Below are positions 29,330-40,235 of a DNA stretch of 64,000 nt, one piece after another. The notes beneath the pieces are model-generated. The model was not told where the DNA came from and ran no database searches. It was given only the letters and a program-made list of their open reading frames with translations. The DNA is from Tillus elongatus (Eukaryota; Arthropoda; Insecta; Coleoptera; Cleridae), in NCBI GenBank assembly GCA_964006375.1, contig OZ023267.1, forward strand, positions 33,103,266 to 33,167,265. Reading direction: 5' to 3'. The position numbers were made by a program, and so were the translations under genes. Numbering within the stretch: position 1 is the stretch's first letter; each line of letters opens with the position of its first letter.

Positions 29330-29512
29330 GTATTTCCCGCCGAGTTACGCACCGCTAATCACTTCCCCAGGGTCAACTAGCGTCGCGACGATCCAGCATG
29401 TACTAGCGCGATGCCGCTTCACTCCCACTAAATGCCACATTTCGTTGCTGTTCGGCGAATACCGGCGACGTTCGTCACCCTGCACCCTACTGCATACTCT
29501 GCAATTAATATA
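29330..29512. other. GC-rich unique island upstream of the candidate promoter
   Basis: A CpG-containing block (for example CTAGCGTCGCGACGATCC, ATACCGGCGACGTTCG) in an otherwise AT-rich region. It lies 275-455 bp upstream of the candidate start site. The 64-codon plus-strand frame over it has no recognisable motif. It may be a proximal regulatory region; this is inferred from position and composition only. Confidence 0.35.
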
Positions 29513-30156
29513 TTATGATTAAGTATTTAATTAGTGGCCCTTAATATGTCGTAATTAGTTCAGTGACTCTGACTCATCGTATTGGATTTTTTAGAAAAGT
29601 GTCTGTGTTTAACAGCTGCTATATAATTTAATTGTTAGTCTGTGAAATTCTCCGTCTGAGTTTGCGGCAATGAAATATTTCATAGTTCGTTACCTACAAT
29701 GGAATTCCTTCACGAAAACTGTTAATATTATAATATGTATTATACTGCAATGCCATGTTTATATTAATTGATACGTCAAATAATATCTAAAGGAATCAAA
29801 ATGGAATAAATTCGTTTTAGGCATGCCTTCAAGCAACAAAAATAAAAATACTAATAAACACGTAAACCAACTTACTTATTAGGGATATTGTTCACGAGAT
29901 ATAGGCTTTAGGACACAGGAAATAACTTTGGGAGCTATATTTTCAGCAACTCCCTATTTTTAGAAACCGCTTGTATTATTATTTTATTTAGTAGTAGTAT
30001 TTATTCATGACTATAAATACGCAGTGTGCTATACAGGAAAGCTTTTGCTTGTAGTTGACTGTAAGGCAATTTAATATATGAAATGTACAGATATATCAAA
30101 TTTCACATGCTCGTTTCCCGAACCTAATTAAATGGGTTGACTTCATCAATTATATT
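29513..30156. other. Unassigned AT-rich sequence
   Basis: No gene or shared repeat recognised. Confidence 0.4.
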
Positions 30157-30264
30157 TTAGTGAGTTTTCTTTAAAAAAATCACTAATAAGGAGATCGCAA
30201 AAATTTTTGTCTAACGAGCGCGAACTAGGTCTCCTAGAATACATATCCGGTGTCAGTTTCAATT

Positions 30265-30342
<78 letters not shown>
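30157..30342 (+). mobile_element. TA-core foldback left end (copy M)
   Basis: Hairpin TTAGTGAGTTTTC / AAAAAAATCACTAAT, left block with a small deletion, and TA array 30267-30342. The copy stops where a DD41D element begins inside the TA array. Confidence 0.8.
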
Positions 30343-30346
<4 letters not shown>

Positions 30347-31498
30347 GTGGCGCATTGAAAACGAAACAGACCGATTTGCGTCCAGAGAATTTTTAAGAAG
30401 CGCTGAAACACGTCAATTTTAATATTGAGAGGGACATGTTTTGACATAAAACTCAACTTTGTCACATCAACCCCTTATGGGTAGTGATAACAACCCTTAT
30501 ATTTTAAATGGGGAACATGGGTCTAGTGTTACATCATTTGAAAGCTCTTTCTTTTCTGAATTCAGCACACTAATTTTGTGGAAGTTGTATCAACTCGTTT
30601 AAAAATTATTCACAGTTGGAGTTACAAGAACGTATTTCATTCATTGTGATAAGTAATGTACTGATTAGTCAATTTTTCGTTAATAAAAACTAAAAAACAA
30701 AACCAAACGTTCAAAAATGTTTATTCAGTTAAGTAAGTGTTCAAATTGTTAACCACCAGCTTCCATACAAAAGTACAAATTATGTTCAAAACGAGCTCTG
30801 ACATTCTGAAGCATTTGTGGAGTTATTAGACGGCATTCTTCAACAATGCGTCGTCGTAATTCTTCCAGAGACTCCGGTTCTGTTGCGAAAATTCTACTCT
30901 TTAAATGGCCCCATAGAAGGAAGTCTAAAGGAGTTAAATCCGGTGATCTAGAGGGCCACTCAATAGCGCCTCTAGCCCCAATCCATTGCTGTGGAATCTT
31001 TCGGTTCAAAAACTCCCTAACACGTTGTGAAAAATGCAGAGGAGCTCCATCTTGTTGAAACACTTATTGATTTTCATCATGTTCAACAATGTCAATTAGT
31101 AGAGAGTAAACGATATTTTCTAGTAACTCCAAATATCTTCCGCCACTCAAATTGCCATAAAAAAAAATTGACCGATTAAACGGTCTCCAAAAATGCCAGT
31201 CCAGAAATTCAATTTCTGTGGAGTTTGAGTGTGGACTTCGTGAAAATTTCTTGGATTATTATCTGCCCAATAACGACAATTATGACGATTGACTGTAGAG
31301 TTTAATAAAAACGCACACTCGTCTGAAAAACAGATATTGAACAGAAAGTTCCCGTTATCGGCTATTCGTGCAGTCATAACTTCACAAAACTCCAGCCGCC
31401 GATCAAAATCATCTTCATTCAGTTGTTGTACAAGTTGAATTTTATACGGGCGAAATTTATGTTGTGTTAATATTCGCTTAATAGTTCTACACAAACAG
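30343..31498 (-). mobile_element. DD41D mariner-type transposon, copy 2 (truncated)
   Basis: The terminus CAGAGTGGCGCATTGAAAAC starts directly after (TA)n. The left inverted-repeat arm and the 3' two-thirds of the transposase are present. The element is cut within the transposase at about 31498, where the 3' flank of a LINE begins. Confidence 0.85.
30725..31498 (-). pseudogene. DD41D transposase, 5'-truncated
   Basis: The minus strand encodes the transposase from RTIKRILTQHKFRPYK onward. It includes NICFSDE (first Asp), DGAPLHF (second Asp; the usual PPH is PLH) and SPDLTPLD (third Asp, 41 residues later). A small deletion near 31064-31100 shifts the frame in the middle, and the last codons carry a stop (GG then TAA). 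The N-terminal DNA-binding region is lost at the junction. It is closely related to copies 1 and 3. Confidence 0.85.
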
Positions 31499-32870
31499 AT
31501 AGACAACAAACTGACTAATGTTATTTTGACAACAAATCTTGACTGTTTAAAGTCATGGCGATCTAGCAATAAAACATATTTTTCCAATACTATCATTATT
31601 ATGTTCTTTTATCTAGAGTCCAAAACCGTTAAAAATAGGCATAACATCACATAATACTTTTAAATAGAGAATTAGCAAATCTATCGGGTTTCACTATAAA
31701 ATACAGACTGTTCCATTTGGAGTTTCCACATAATTTGCATTTTTATGTTCTTTTTTTTTTCAACAACACACCACGAGGGCCGACAGACTAAATACTATCA
31801 CACCCTGGCTGTCGACAAGAAGGAAAGGGGCAACTTGGTAATTCTGGACTTGAAGGTTTGGAGGTTCGGAGGAGAAGGAAAAACATGTGCCGGCAAGGAA
31901 TTCCATAACTTGGAAGAGCGGGCGTAACAAGATGTTCTATGTCTGCTGAGTTGGACAGTAAAAGGGTGCATTCGCTCTGTTTCCCTGGTAGATCTGTCAG
32001 AGGCAGCAGGTGGAGACACTATGGAAGAAAGCTCCTCTGAGCAGTGCCCGTGCAGATATCTGTAAAAGAGAGGGAGAGGTCACCAACGGCACGTCGGTGG
32101 GCAAGATAGTGCAGCCTTTGGGTGAGGGTAGGATCGCCGATGAGACGTATAGCTCTCTTCTAAATAGAGTCCAGGATAGCGAGTGTAGAAGCGACAGCGG
32201 CATCCCCGATGTGAGAGCAGTACTCGAGCTTTCGCCTTATCTGTGAAGTATATAAAGTATAGAGATTAGCGGGTGAAAAGTATTTGCAAGCCCGGAAGAG
32301 GAAACCTAATTTCTTAGCAGCCGCTTCTGCAATTGATGTGACATGTTGGTGTCAATTGATATTTAGATCCACAGAAATGCCAACAAGTGAAAAGGACTCA
32401 TTACTTTAAATAACTTGATTCTTCATTGTGATGGGTCTAGGACCGTTTTATCTCTTATGAGATAGGAAGCAAGACTGAGATTTGGTGGAGTTGAATTGTA
32501 CAAGATTTATACTTCCCCAGTCTAATATTTTTTGGAGATCCTCAGAGACAGAACCCTCCATGAGTCTGCGATCCTCATCTAATTAGGCTAAAGAGACAGG
32601 CTTTAGAATATTGTATATTTGAGTGGAGGATACTGTGGTCTACGTAACTGTGAACTGGGTTGGATGTGCTAGAAAGGAGGTCATTGATGTGGAGAAGAAA
32701 CAACGTAGCGGATAAAGCAGAACCTTGAGAGGCCCCTCCAATAACTGGATACAGGTTGGAGGAATAGAAATCCACGACAACAGAAATGCTCCGGTTGGAG
32801 AGGAAATTTGCTCTCCAGGTACAGAGTTTTGGTGGTAGGTATTTCCTAGACGGCTCAAGATAAGTGAAAG
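31499..32870 (-). mobile_element. LINE 3' part (CR1/jockey-like) with its 3' flank
   Basis: The segment 31499-31756 (ACAAACAGATAGACAACAAA ... TTTGCATTTTTATGTTC) also precedes each LINE 3' end in the array at 58085-59838, so it belongs with this LINE family. The LINE itself runs on the minus strand from about 32870 to 31757, ending beside a T-run (an A tail on the minus strand). Confidence 0.7.
31757..32870 (-). pseudogene. LINE reverse transcriptase C-terminal half, decayed
   Basis: Minus-strand pieces in several frames read ISIPPTCIQLLEG and VIGGASQGSALSATLFLLHI (RT block GxPQGSxLSPxLF). SNPVHSYVDHSILHS follows, the YADD box, here YVDH, so catalysis is lost. Further on come SLLQISARALLR, ETERMHPFTVQL and KLWNSLPAHVFPSPPN, the typical C-terminal tail of this LINE type. 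Frameshifts and stops throughout. The same tail occurs three times at 58085-59838. Confidence 0.8.
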
Positions 32871-33512
32871 ATAGGTTATAGAGAAAATTCCAGAATATTA
32901 CATGGAGTCTAAAAATGTCATAATATATAAGGTGTTCGATTAGAAAAATTAGAGTTGGTCTTTATTAAAAGAGGATCTGTGTGTGTGTTGTCTTCTTTCA
33001 TGGCTAAAGAGGATCTGGTAACACCGCATTGTTAAACATATTTTTTAAATAAATATTACGGCTCTATATGAACATAAAATTAATTACAAATTTCTATATT
33101 TTCTCGTTCTCTAGATACTTCAAATATGCCATCGAGCTTGGCGCCCCCGCTATATAAAATGTGTTTATACATACTTGTTGAGATTTTTATTATTTTTTAT
33201 TACAGTATTAAGATCGTTAATATGTCCGTTTAGTCAGTGAAATTTTCAGTGTTCCCGTGTTCCCCAAATTTACCCTTATATTTAAACACCCTATAATATT
33301 GCGAGGTTACCGTAAATGTTTTATAACACCATCCTAGTTTACAACACACAGAGTATCACCAGATTAAACTTGAACCTTTCTCTATGCACCCAACATGCCC
33401 ACAAAATATGGAAATTAAAATTTAAGTCATTCTCTATGTACCTAAACTACCCGCCAAATATCGCCTTTCCTCTTTCGATTTCTTACTAACGTGATAATTT
33501 GCCTCTACTATG
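32871..33512. other. Unassigned AT-rich sequence
   Basis: No gene or shared repeat recognised. Confidence 0.4.
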
Positions 33513-33514
33513 TA

Positions 33515-35412
33515 GGGTGGCGCATTGAAAACGCAACAGATCGATTTGCCTCCAAAGAATTTTTTTTAAGAAACGCTGAAACACGTCAATTTTAATATGG
33601 AGGGGGACATGTTTTCATATAAAACTCAACTTTGTCACATCAACCCCTTAAGAGTTGTGATAACAACCCTTATATTTTAAATGGGAAACATGGGTCGAGT
33701 GTTACATCATTTGAAAACTCTTTCTTTTCTGAATTCAGCACACTAATTTTTTTGGAAGTTTTATCAACTCGTTTAAAAATTATTCATAGTTGAAGATGCA
33801 AAAACGCATTTCACTAATTCCAATAAGAAATGTACTGATAGTCACTGGTTTGTTGGTTTGTAAACAAAAAATTGACTATCAGAACATTTCTTATCGGAAT
33901 GAGAGAAATGCGGTTTATTATTTCAGTTTATCGGTCGGTTTCATACTTGATAGTACTACCGAAAACTAGTTTCGCAATGGTGTATTGTGTAGAAGAAAGA
34001 GTTTAAGTAATTACTCTTTTTTCAAAAACGATGACTGTGCCAACCGTACCGGAAATTTGTTTAATGAACGACATCCGAACAGACATGTTAACAGAAAATA
34101 CATTTTGGAGTTAGTTGCAAAGTTTCGACAAAGTGGTTCAGTAGCCAACAAAAAACGGGATCCTGAACGTGAATTTCCGGTTAGAAATGGGACTACTGAG
34201 ATTGAAGTTTTAGGACAAATTGCTGCAGACCCAACTTTGAGCACGAGAAAATTGGCCACTGCTTAAAACATCAAAAGAAGAACTATTCAGCGAATATTGA
34301 AGCATCATAAATTTCACCCGTATAAAATTCATCTTGTACAATAACTAAATGAAGATGATTTTGATCGGAGGCTTGAGTTTTGTAAAGTTATGACAGCACG
34401 AATAGCTGATAACGGGAACTTTCTGTTCAATATCTGTTTTTCAGACGAGTGTACGTTTTTATTAAACTCTACAGTCAATCGTCATAATTGTCGTTATTGG
34501 GCAGATAATAATCTAAAAAATTTTCACGAAGTCCGCACTCAAACTCCACATAAATTGAATGTCTGGACTGGCATTTTTGGAGACCGTTTAATCAGACCAA
34601 TTTTTCTTGATGGTCATTTGAGTGGCGAAATGTATTGGAAGATATCGTTTACCCTCTGCTAATTGACATTGTTAAAAATGGTGATCGCTATCAAAAAATC
34701 AATTAGTGTTTCAACAAGATGGAGCTCCTCCGCATTTTTCACAATGTGTTAGGGAGTTTTTGAACATAAAGTTTCCGGGACAATGGATTGTGCGTAGAGG
34801 TGCCACTGAGTGCCTCCCTAGATCACCGGATTTAACTCCTTTAGACTTCTTTTTATGGGGCCATTTAAAGAGTAGAATTCACGCAACAGAACCGAGTCTC
34901 TGGAAGAATTAAGACGACGCATTGTTGAATAATGCCGTCCGATAACTCCACAAATGGTCCAGAATGTCAGAGCTCGTTTTGAAAATAATCTGTACTTTTG
35001 TATGGAAGCTGGTGGTCAACAATTTGAACACTTACTTAGCTGAATAAACATTTTTGAACATTTGGGTTTGTTTTTTTGTTTTTTTTTTACGAAAAATTAA
35101 CTAATTAGTGCATTTCTTATCACAATAGATAAAATACGTTCTTGCAACTCCAACTGTAAATATTTTTTAAACGAGTTAATAAAACTTCCAAAAAAATTAG
35201 AGTACTGAATTCATAAAAAAAAGAGCTTTCAAATGATGTAACACTCGACCCATGTTCCCTATTTAAAATACAAGGGTTGTTATCACCACCCTTAAGTTGA
35301 GTTTTATGTCAAAGCATGTCCCCCTCAATATTACAATTGACGTGTTTTAGCGTTTCTTAAAAAAAAATTCTGGACGCAAATCGGTCTGTTTCATTTTCAA
35401 TGCGCCAGCCTG
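33515..35412 (+). mobile_element. DD41D mariner-type transposon, copy 3 (both ends present)
   Basis: The left end GGGTGGCGCATTGAAAACGC (33515) and right end TTTTCAATGCGCCAGCCTG (ending 35412) are inverted repeats. The similarity extends about 300 bp inward on each side. TA lies at both borders (33513-33514 and 35413-35414), as expected for TA target duplication. The left arm also holds an inner inverted pair around 33830-33900. The element is about 1.9 kb. Confidence 0.9.
33977..35043 (+). pseudogene. DD41D mariner-type transposase with frameshifts
   Basis: It starts MVYCVEERV at 33977 and ends with TGA at 35041-35043. The helix-turn-helix part reads HVNRKYILELVAKFRQSGSV and ADPTLSTRK. The catalytic domain has NICFSDE, FQQDGAPPH and SPDLTPLDFFLWG, with 41 residues between the second and third Asp. 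It is broken by stops (after EERV, after LATA) and by indels around 34260-34360, 34660-34700 and 34900. All three Asp codons survive, but the product would not be made intact. Confidence 0.9.
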
Positions 35413-35414
35413 TA

Positions 35415-36254
35415 TATTATTTATAACGTTCATAACCTTGTCTATTTATTTCATGCGCACAAAAAAAAAGACAGTAAATCATCCGCACAAAACACTAAAG
35501 TCGTTTTAAGTCCCACTAAAGAATGTAAACATTGCTAACTGACTTTTCTCTCATATACCACACTGATATAATTCTTTCTATTTTTCAGCAATAACGAGTT
35601 TTTCCATCTTAAATAAAACCATCTCTTGTGATGATACCAAAACCGTTAATTTTAATAAATAAACCGAGACAACCCAGCAGCTAGGGCAATATCAGTAAAA
35701 GAAGCAGTAGAAGCAATAGAAAATAAGGAAGAAGGGGTCGGAATAAAATGTGAGTAAGTGAACTTTCGTAGGGGTGGTTATCTAGTATCTGTTGTGTTGT
35801 GAAGTCTGTGTGCGCCATCTGTCAGTGAACGCCTCATTTCTCAGTCGTGTTTGCCAGTGGTGTAGCCGCAGATGCTTTACTTTATCGCAACAAATTACAT
35901 TTACTACTCTACTACGAATTAAAATAGTTAAATGTACTTTCGATCACAAGAACGGTTATCTTATTGCTTGTTTTTTTTTTCCAAATATGCAGAATTATTT
36001 CTGCTACCACATTCCCAAATATTTGTAATGATGCTTACAAAAATGAGATTTATCTTATTCAAAATATATCTGGAATTTTTAAATCAGATATATCAAACAG
36101 AATACGTCTAGATATATTAAAACAACGAAATCTGACTAAGATTTTTTTCCATATAAATATTTACATCTCCTTTGTCTTCTTAGAGATTGTATAGAAATTC
36201 GTCATTTTGTAACGTTTTGGACGTTTCTATTATCTTTCTATTATTAGCGTTTTT
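35415..36254. other. Unassigned sequence with one weak exon candidate
   Basis: Mostly unrecognised. At 35676-35750 the plus strand reads NPAARAISVKEAVEAIENKE and continues EGVGIK up to a donor-like AT/GTGAGTAAG. The upstream acceptor is weak, so this may be chance or part of an old element. Confidence 0.3.
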
Positions 36255-36278
36255 TTTTTTAATTCGCCAATGAGGAGA

Positions 36279-36364
<86 letters not shown>

Positions 36365-37054
36365 ACCGATAACTCAAAAAATAATGGACCGATCTTGATC
36401 AAATTTAGTGGGTACCGTCCTTTCGCAAGTAGCTTGGACAAGTTCGTTAGACAGGAAAATCGGAGCAGGTTTTCCCGGAAATTTTTGTGTTTCCTTTATG
36501 AAAAAAATTATATCTCCGCAAATAAGAAAGTAAGGGCAACCAAATTTGATACTCGTATTTGCATTATAAATTGTGAACTGCTTACCAAAATTAAGGCTCT
36601 AGCTTTAAAGACAAATAAGTTATGGGCAGTTAAAGAATCAAATTATGGAGTTTTCTTCAAAACGTCAAACTCGCAATTTGAAACGTCAAAATTGGCAATG
36701 TTTAGGCACAGAACGTAAAACAAATACGGATTGTGAAAAGAAAATGTTGCAAGAAGAGTGTTCTGCGAACCCTTAAGTTTTAGGTTCAACCGTTATTGCC
36801 CATCATTTTACTAAAATGTTTACAGAAAATTCATTTCAAATAGACCCTTTCTCTGAGGCTTTAGCTGTCGGTTTATATAGTTAATGCTTTCGCTGTAGGT
36901 TTAGTGAAGTTTACGGTTTAACGGTCTACAATTTTGAGCAAATTTTCGTAGAACAAATTCGTTAATGCATTTTTGCGTTTTTTAGCGAAATATGATGCGT
37001 GTTTGTAAGAAAAAATCTGAACGCAGTAAGTGCGTTTTGGTAGCGAATATTCGG

Positions 37055-37316
37055 TAAATTTGCAGATTAGCTCCTGAACGCTGTTCAAAAAACGGTTTTC
37101 AGAAACCTGCCTAAGGCCCCCTCCTGGTTCCACAAACACCAAGAGAAATTTCTTGTTCACACCCCCCAATGTAGTTACGGGACCAGGAGTGAATAGGGGT
37201 GCTGGGCGGGGTAGGTAGTGGTAAATAAATATGAGCAGAAAATGCGAATAAAACGCGCTTGAAAGCTGCCGTTTTCACAACTTGAAGCCATATCCCCCTT
37301 AAACCCTGCCTACTCC
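37055..37316. repeat. R block, left part
   Basis: The segment CGGTAAATTTGCAGATTAG ... AAACCCTGCCTACTCC has an uninterrupted relative at 61735-62185. It is one half of a block cut by the LINE. Confidence 0.75.
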
Positions 37317-39746
37317 TGGCTTCTCGGATCACAATGCTGTTAGTTTTGACTGGCTGCCTCTTGTTAATATAACTAATGGACACAGTAATGTGTTTCAGTT
37401 TAAAAGATCATTCTCACAGCTTGCAATTAAACAGTTCAAAAGGCTACTTACTAATATAAATATTTTTGATGACGATGGCTTCTGCGAACACACTTCGGTG
37501 GATGACGTATTTGAGGTATTCTGGGAACATTTTAAATTTGCGTTTGATGCAGCCTTTCCCGTTAAAAAGGTAAAAACTAGGAGTAACACGGGCCTGCGAT
37601 ATCGTCCAAGCGTCAATGTCAGAGTTCAAACTGCGAACCTTAAAGATCTTAATATATTACGTAAAAAACATAGCAGCGAAGAGCTCAGGGATTACTATAA
37701 GATCAGTAGTATAAGACTGAACAAATTAATAAATGATGAAAAGCGAAACTATTTTTCACAATTGGTGTCTAATTCGGATAATAAGCCTAAAGTGCTGTGG
37801 AATTTAGTAAATTTAGTAAGAAATAAAAAACCTAAGTTGTCTGAAGCTTCCCTCACCCATGATGGTGTTGAAATAAATGACTAATATGTTTGCGGATTAT
37901 TTTTCTACTGCCGTTGCTTTTAAGTTAAACAGTCATTTCCAAGGTCGCCTTTCGGATCGTTGTACTGTGTCGGTTAATTGTCCCCAGTCATCAATGTTTG
38001 CACGTCCAGTTACTGAGGATGAAGTTAGAAATATTATTCTGGGCTTAAAAAATAAAAAATCGGCTGGGCTGGATGGCATTCCATCGTTCATTTTTAAGTT
38101 GTGTGATGAATTACTGATGCCTCTAACTAAAGTGATTAACCTGTCGTTGCTTCGGGGTGAATTTCCCACACGATTGAAAATTGCTGCTATCATATCTCTA
38201 CATAAAGGGGGAGATAAAAACAACATCGAGAATTATAGGCCTATTGCGTTGCTAAGTATTTTCTCCAAAATATTCGAAAAAATAGTTTCGCAAAGAATGC
38301 AAGAATACTTGGACGGAAACAACGTAATCTCGAACCGACAGTACGGTTTCCGTAAGGGGCTCTCCGCGGAATCAGCGGTGACTGATTTTGTGCAGGCGGC
38401 ACTGGAAAGGATGGATTTGAAGGAATACACGGTGGGGTTATTTTTTGATCTGTCCCGTGCGTTCGACACGATAAATTCTGGCTTTGTTTGTGACAAACTT
38501 CATTATATGGGAATTAGAGGGAATTTGAACAACTGGATTCGGTCATTTCTGTCTAACAGAAAACTTGTTGTTAGGATGGGCGATGCCTTATCAGACTCAA
38601 AAGTCATAAACACTGGCGCCCCACAGGGAAGCATTTTAGGCCCGCTGCTGTTCCTGCTTTATGTTAGCGACTTGCCAAAACATATATCAAATGGATTGGT
38701 ATTCATGTACGCTGATGATACGTCAATTTTAGTCTCAGCCTCAGATCTTCCATCTCTCTATAAAAAAATTAATAACGTTTTAAATGAATTCAGCAGCTGG
38801 TGTACAAAAAACAATATGATTATTAACTATGACAAGACGCAATTGCTGCATTTCCAAACTAAGTTAAGTCCGCGTGTTGACATCAGTGTTAACTTCAATG
38901 GCAGCTCTTTAACTTCTGTTGTCTCCACATCATTTCTGGGAACAGTAATTGACAGAGTTTTCTCCTGGTCCACTAATGTTGACGCAGTTTGCTCAAGGCT
39001 GAACAGATGTTTTTACATTCTAAAGACTTTAAAGTCCTACCTTAATTTAGATGGCCTGTTGACTGCGTACTATGCTCTTGGCCATTCAGCTATAAATTAT
39101 AACATAGTTTCGTGGGGTCAGGCGACGGATGCAGCTAGGGTTCTCCTACATCAAAAACGCATTATGCGCCTGATTTTTAACCTTGAGTTTCGGGAATCTT
39201 GTAGGGAGGTTTTCAAAAATAATAAAATTCTAACAGTTGTTGGGGTTTATTTACTGAAGCTAATGTGTTATGTATTTAAGAAGAGAAATGATTTGCCACA
39301 CAATTACAATTTACATAGCTATAACATTCGCTTTAGAGATAATATATATCTGAATAAACCTAATAATTCATTCTATAAAAAGTCGCCGTTGTATGCGGGT
39401 TCTTATTATTTTAATCTGCTGCCTAATCATATTAGGGATTGTCGTACCGTAGCGCAATTCGAGAGAGAGCTCAAGCAGTATCTGTATTCGCAGTGTTTTT
39501 ATTCTGTCGATGAGTTCGAAAGTCACTTAAGGTCATCATAGCTGTTGTGATGTCGCATATATTTAGTCTTTTTTATGTCTTGTTTGTTATTTCGTGGTGA
39601 TATAGTGTGTGACTGTTTGTGTTTGTGTGAATATTTTGTACATTATTTTACTTATTGATTCTGATGTTTTTATAATTTTATTGACGTGTCTATCTGAAAC
39701 ATTGTATCAGCTCATGACAAATAAATTTATCTATCTATCTATCTAT
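37317..39746 (+). mobile_element. 5'-truncated jockey/CR1-like LINE
   Basis: It is flanked by CTACTCC at 37310-37316 and 39747-39753, a 7-bp target duplication. The relative at 61735-62185 shows the unoccupied site. The element begins inside the endonuclease domain (GFSDHNAV) and ends with an (ATCT)n tail. Length 2430 bp. This is the most complete RT in the window. Confidence 0.9.
37318..39541 (+). pseudogene. LINE ORF2: endonuclease end plus nearly complete reverse transcriptase
   Basis: The frame opens at GFSDHNAVSFDWLPL, the last block (SDH) of an AP-type endonuclease, and runs to 37884. A frameshift near 37877 then moves reading to a 554-codon frame (37877-39541). In that frame are NYRPIALLS (residue ~119), YGFRKGLSAESAV (~155), LFFDLSRAFDTI (~188, first catalytic Asp), GAPQGSILGPLLF (~247) and MYADDTS (~277, the YADD box). 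The C-terminal part has VLLHQKRIMRLIFNL and SCREVFKNNKILTV. No RNase H follows. The type fits the jockey/CR1/L2-Daphne group; exact clade unknown. The insertion is young enough to keep a 554-codon frame, but 5' truncation and the frameshift make it dead. Confidence 0.9.
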
Positions 39747-39960
39747 CTACTCCGCACAGCACCCCTATTCCCGCAGGTGCCGTAACTTCCTCGGCGGGTA
39801 TGAACAAGATATTTTTCTTGTGGTTCATGCAACGAGGGTGGTATGCACGCGAGGTGTGAAGGAAAATCCCCACGACGAAGCAGCCACCCACCAACACCAC
39901 CTTCCGTAAGTCGAACCGGCAGGGGGGGGGGCTGCTTCGTCGTAGGCATTTTCCTCCTCC
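39747..39960. repeat. R block, right part, with a GC-rich hairpin
   Basis: Includes the inverted pair CGACGAAGCAGCC (about 39873-39885) and GGCTGCTTCGTCG (about 39930-39942), extended by AAAATCCC/GGCATTTT-like flanks, with a GC-rich loop of about 45 bp. The relative at 62100-62180 keeps only one arm (CTGCGACGAAGCAGCG). Confidence 0.7.
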
Positions 39961-40235
39961 ATCATACATTGTTTCTACTATATAGGCAACTAAGTTTGAT
40001 GCCTGCTTTCATGAAAGAAAGACATTTGCTATTAAAAACATTTTTAAGAAAATTCGGTATCATAACGAACTTGCTGCGTCCAGACTTTTATATTTCCATC
40101 ATAGATATCATTGCAGCTTATAAGACGTCATTGCCTGTCTACAATCACTAACTTTCTACTCTGTGGGTCGATACAGCAAATGCTGGATATCTTAAAGTTA
40201 ACTTGGACTCCCAATGAGAAATGTCACTTTTCTTC

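Larger units (their letters stand above)
36255..40083 (+). mobile_element. TA-core foldback element carrying a captured block and a nested LINE (copy N)
   Basis: The left end is shortened (TTCGCCAATGAGGAGATTC), then come the TA array 36281-36361 and body block 1. The right module starts CTGAACGCAGTAAGTGCG (about 37018) and ends CTTGCTGCGTCCAG at 40083. Its interior is replaced by the 'R block' (37055-37316 plus 39747-39960), which is itself split by a LINE at 37317-39746. This gives three levels of nesting. Confidence 0.75.
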
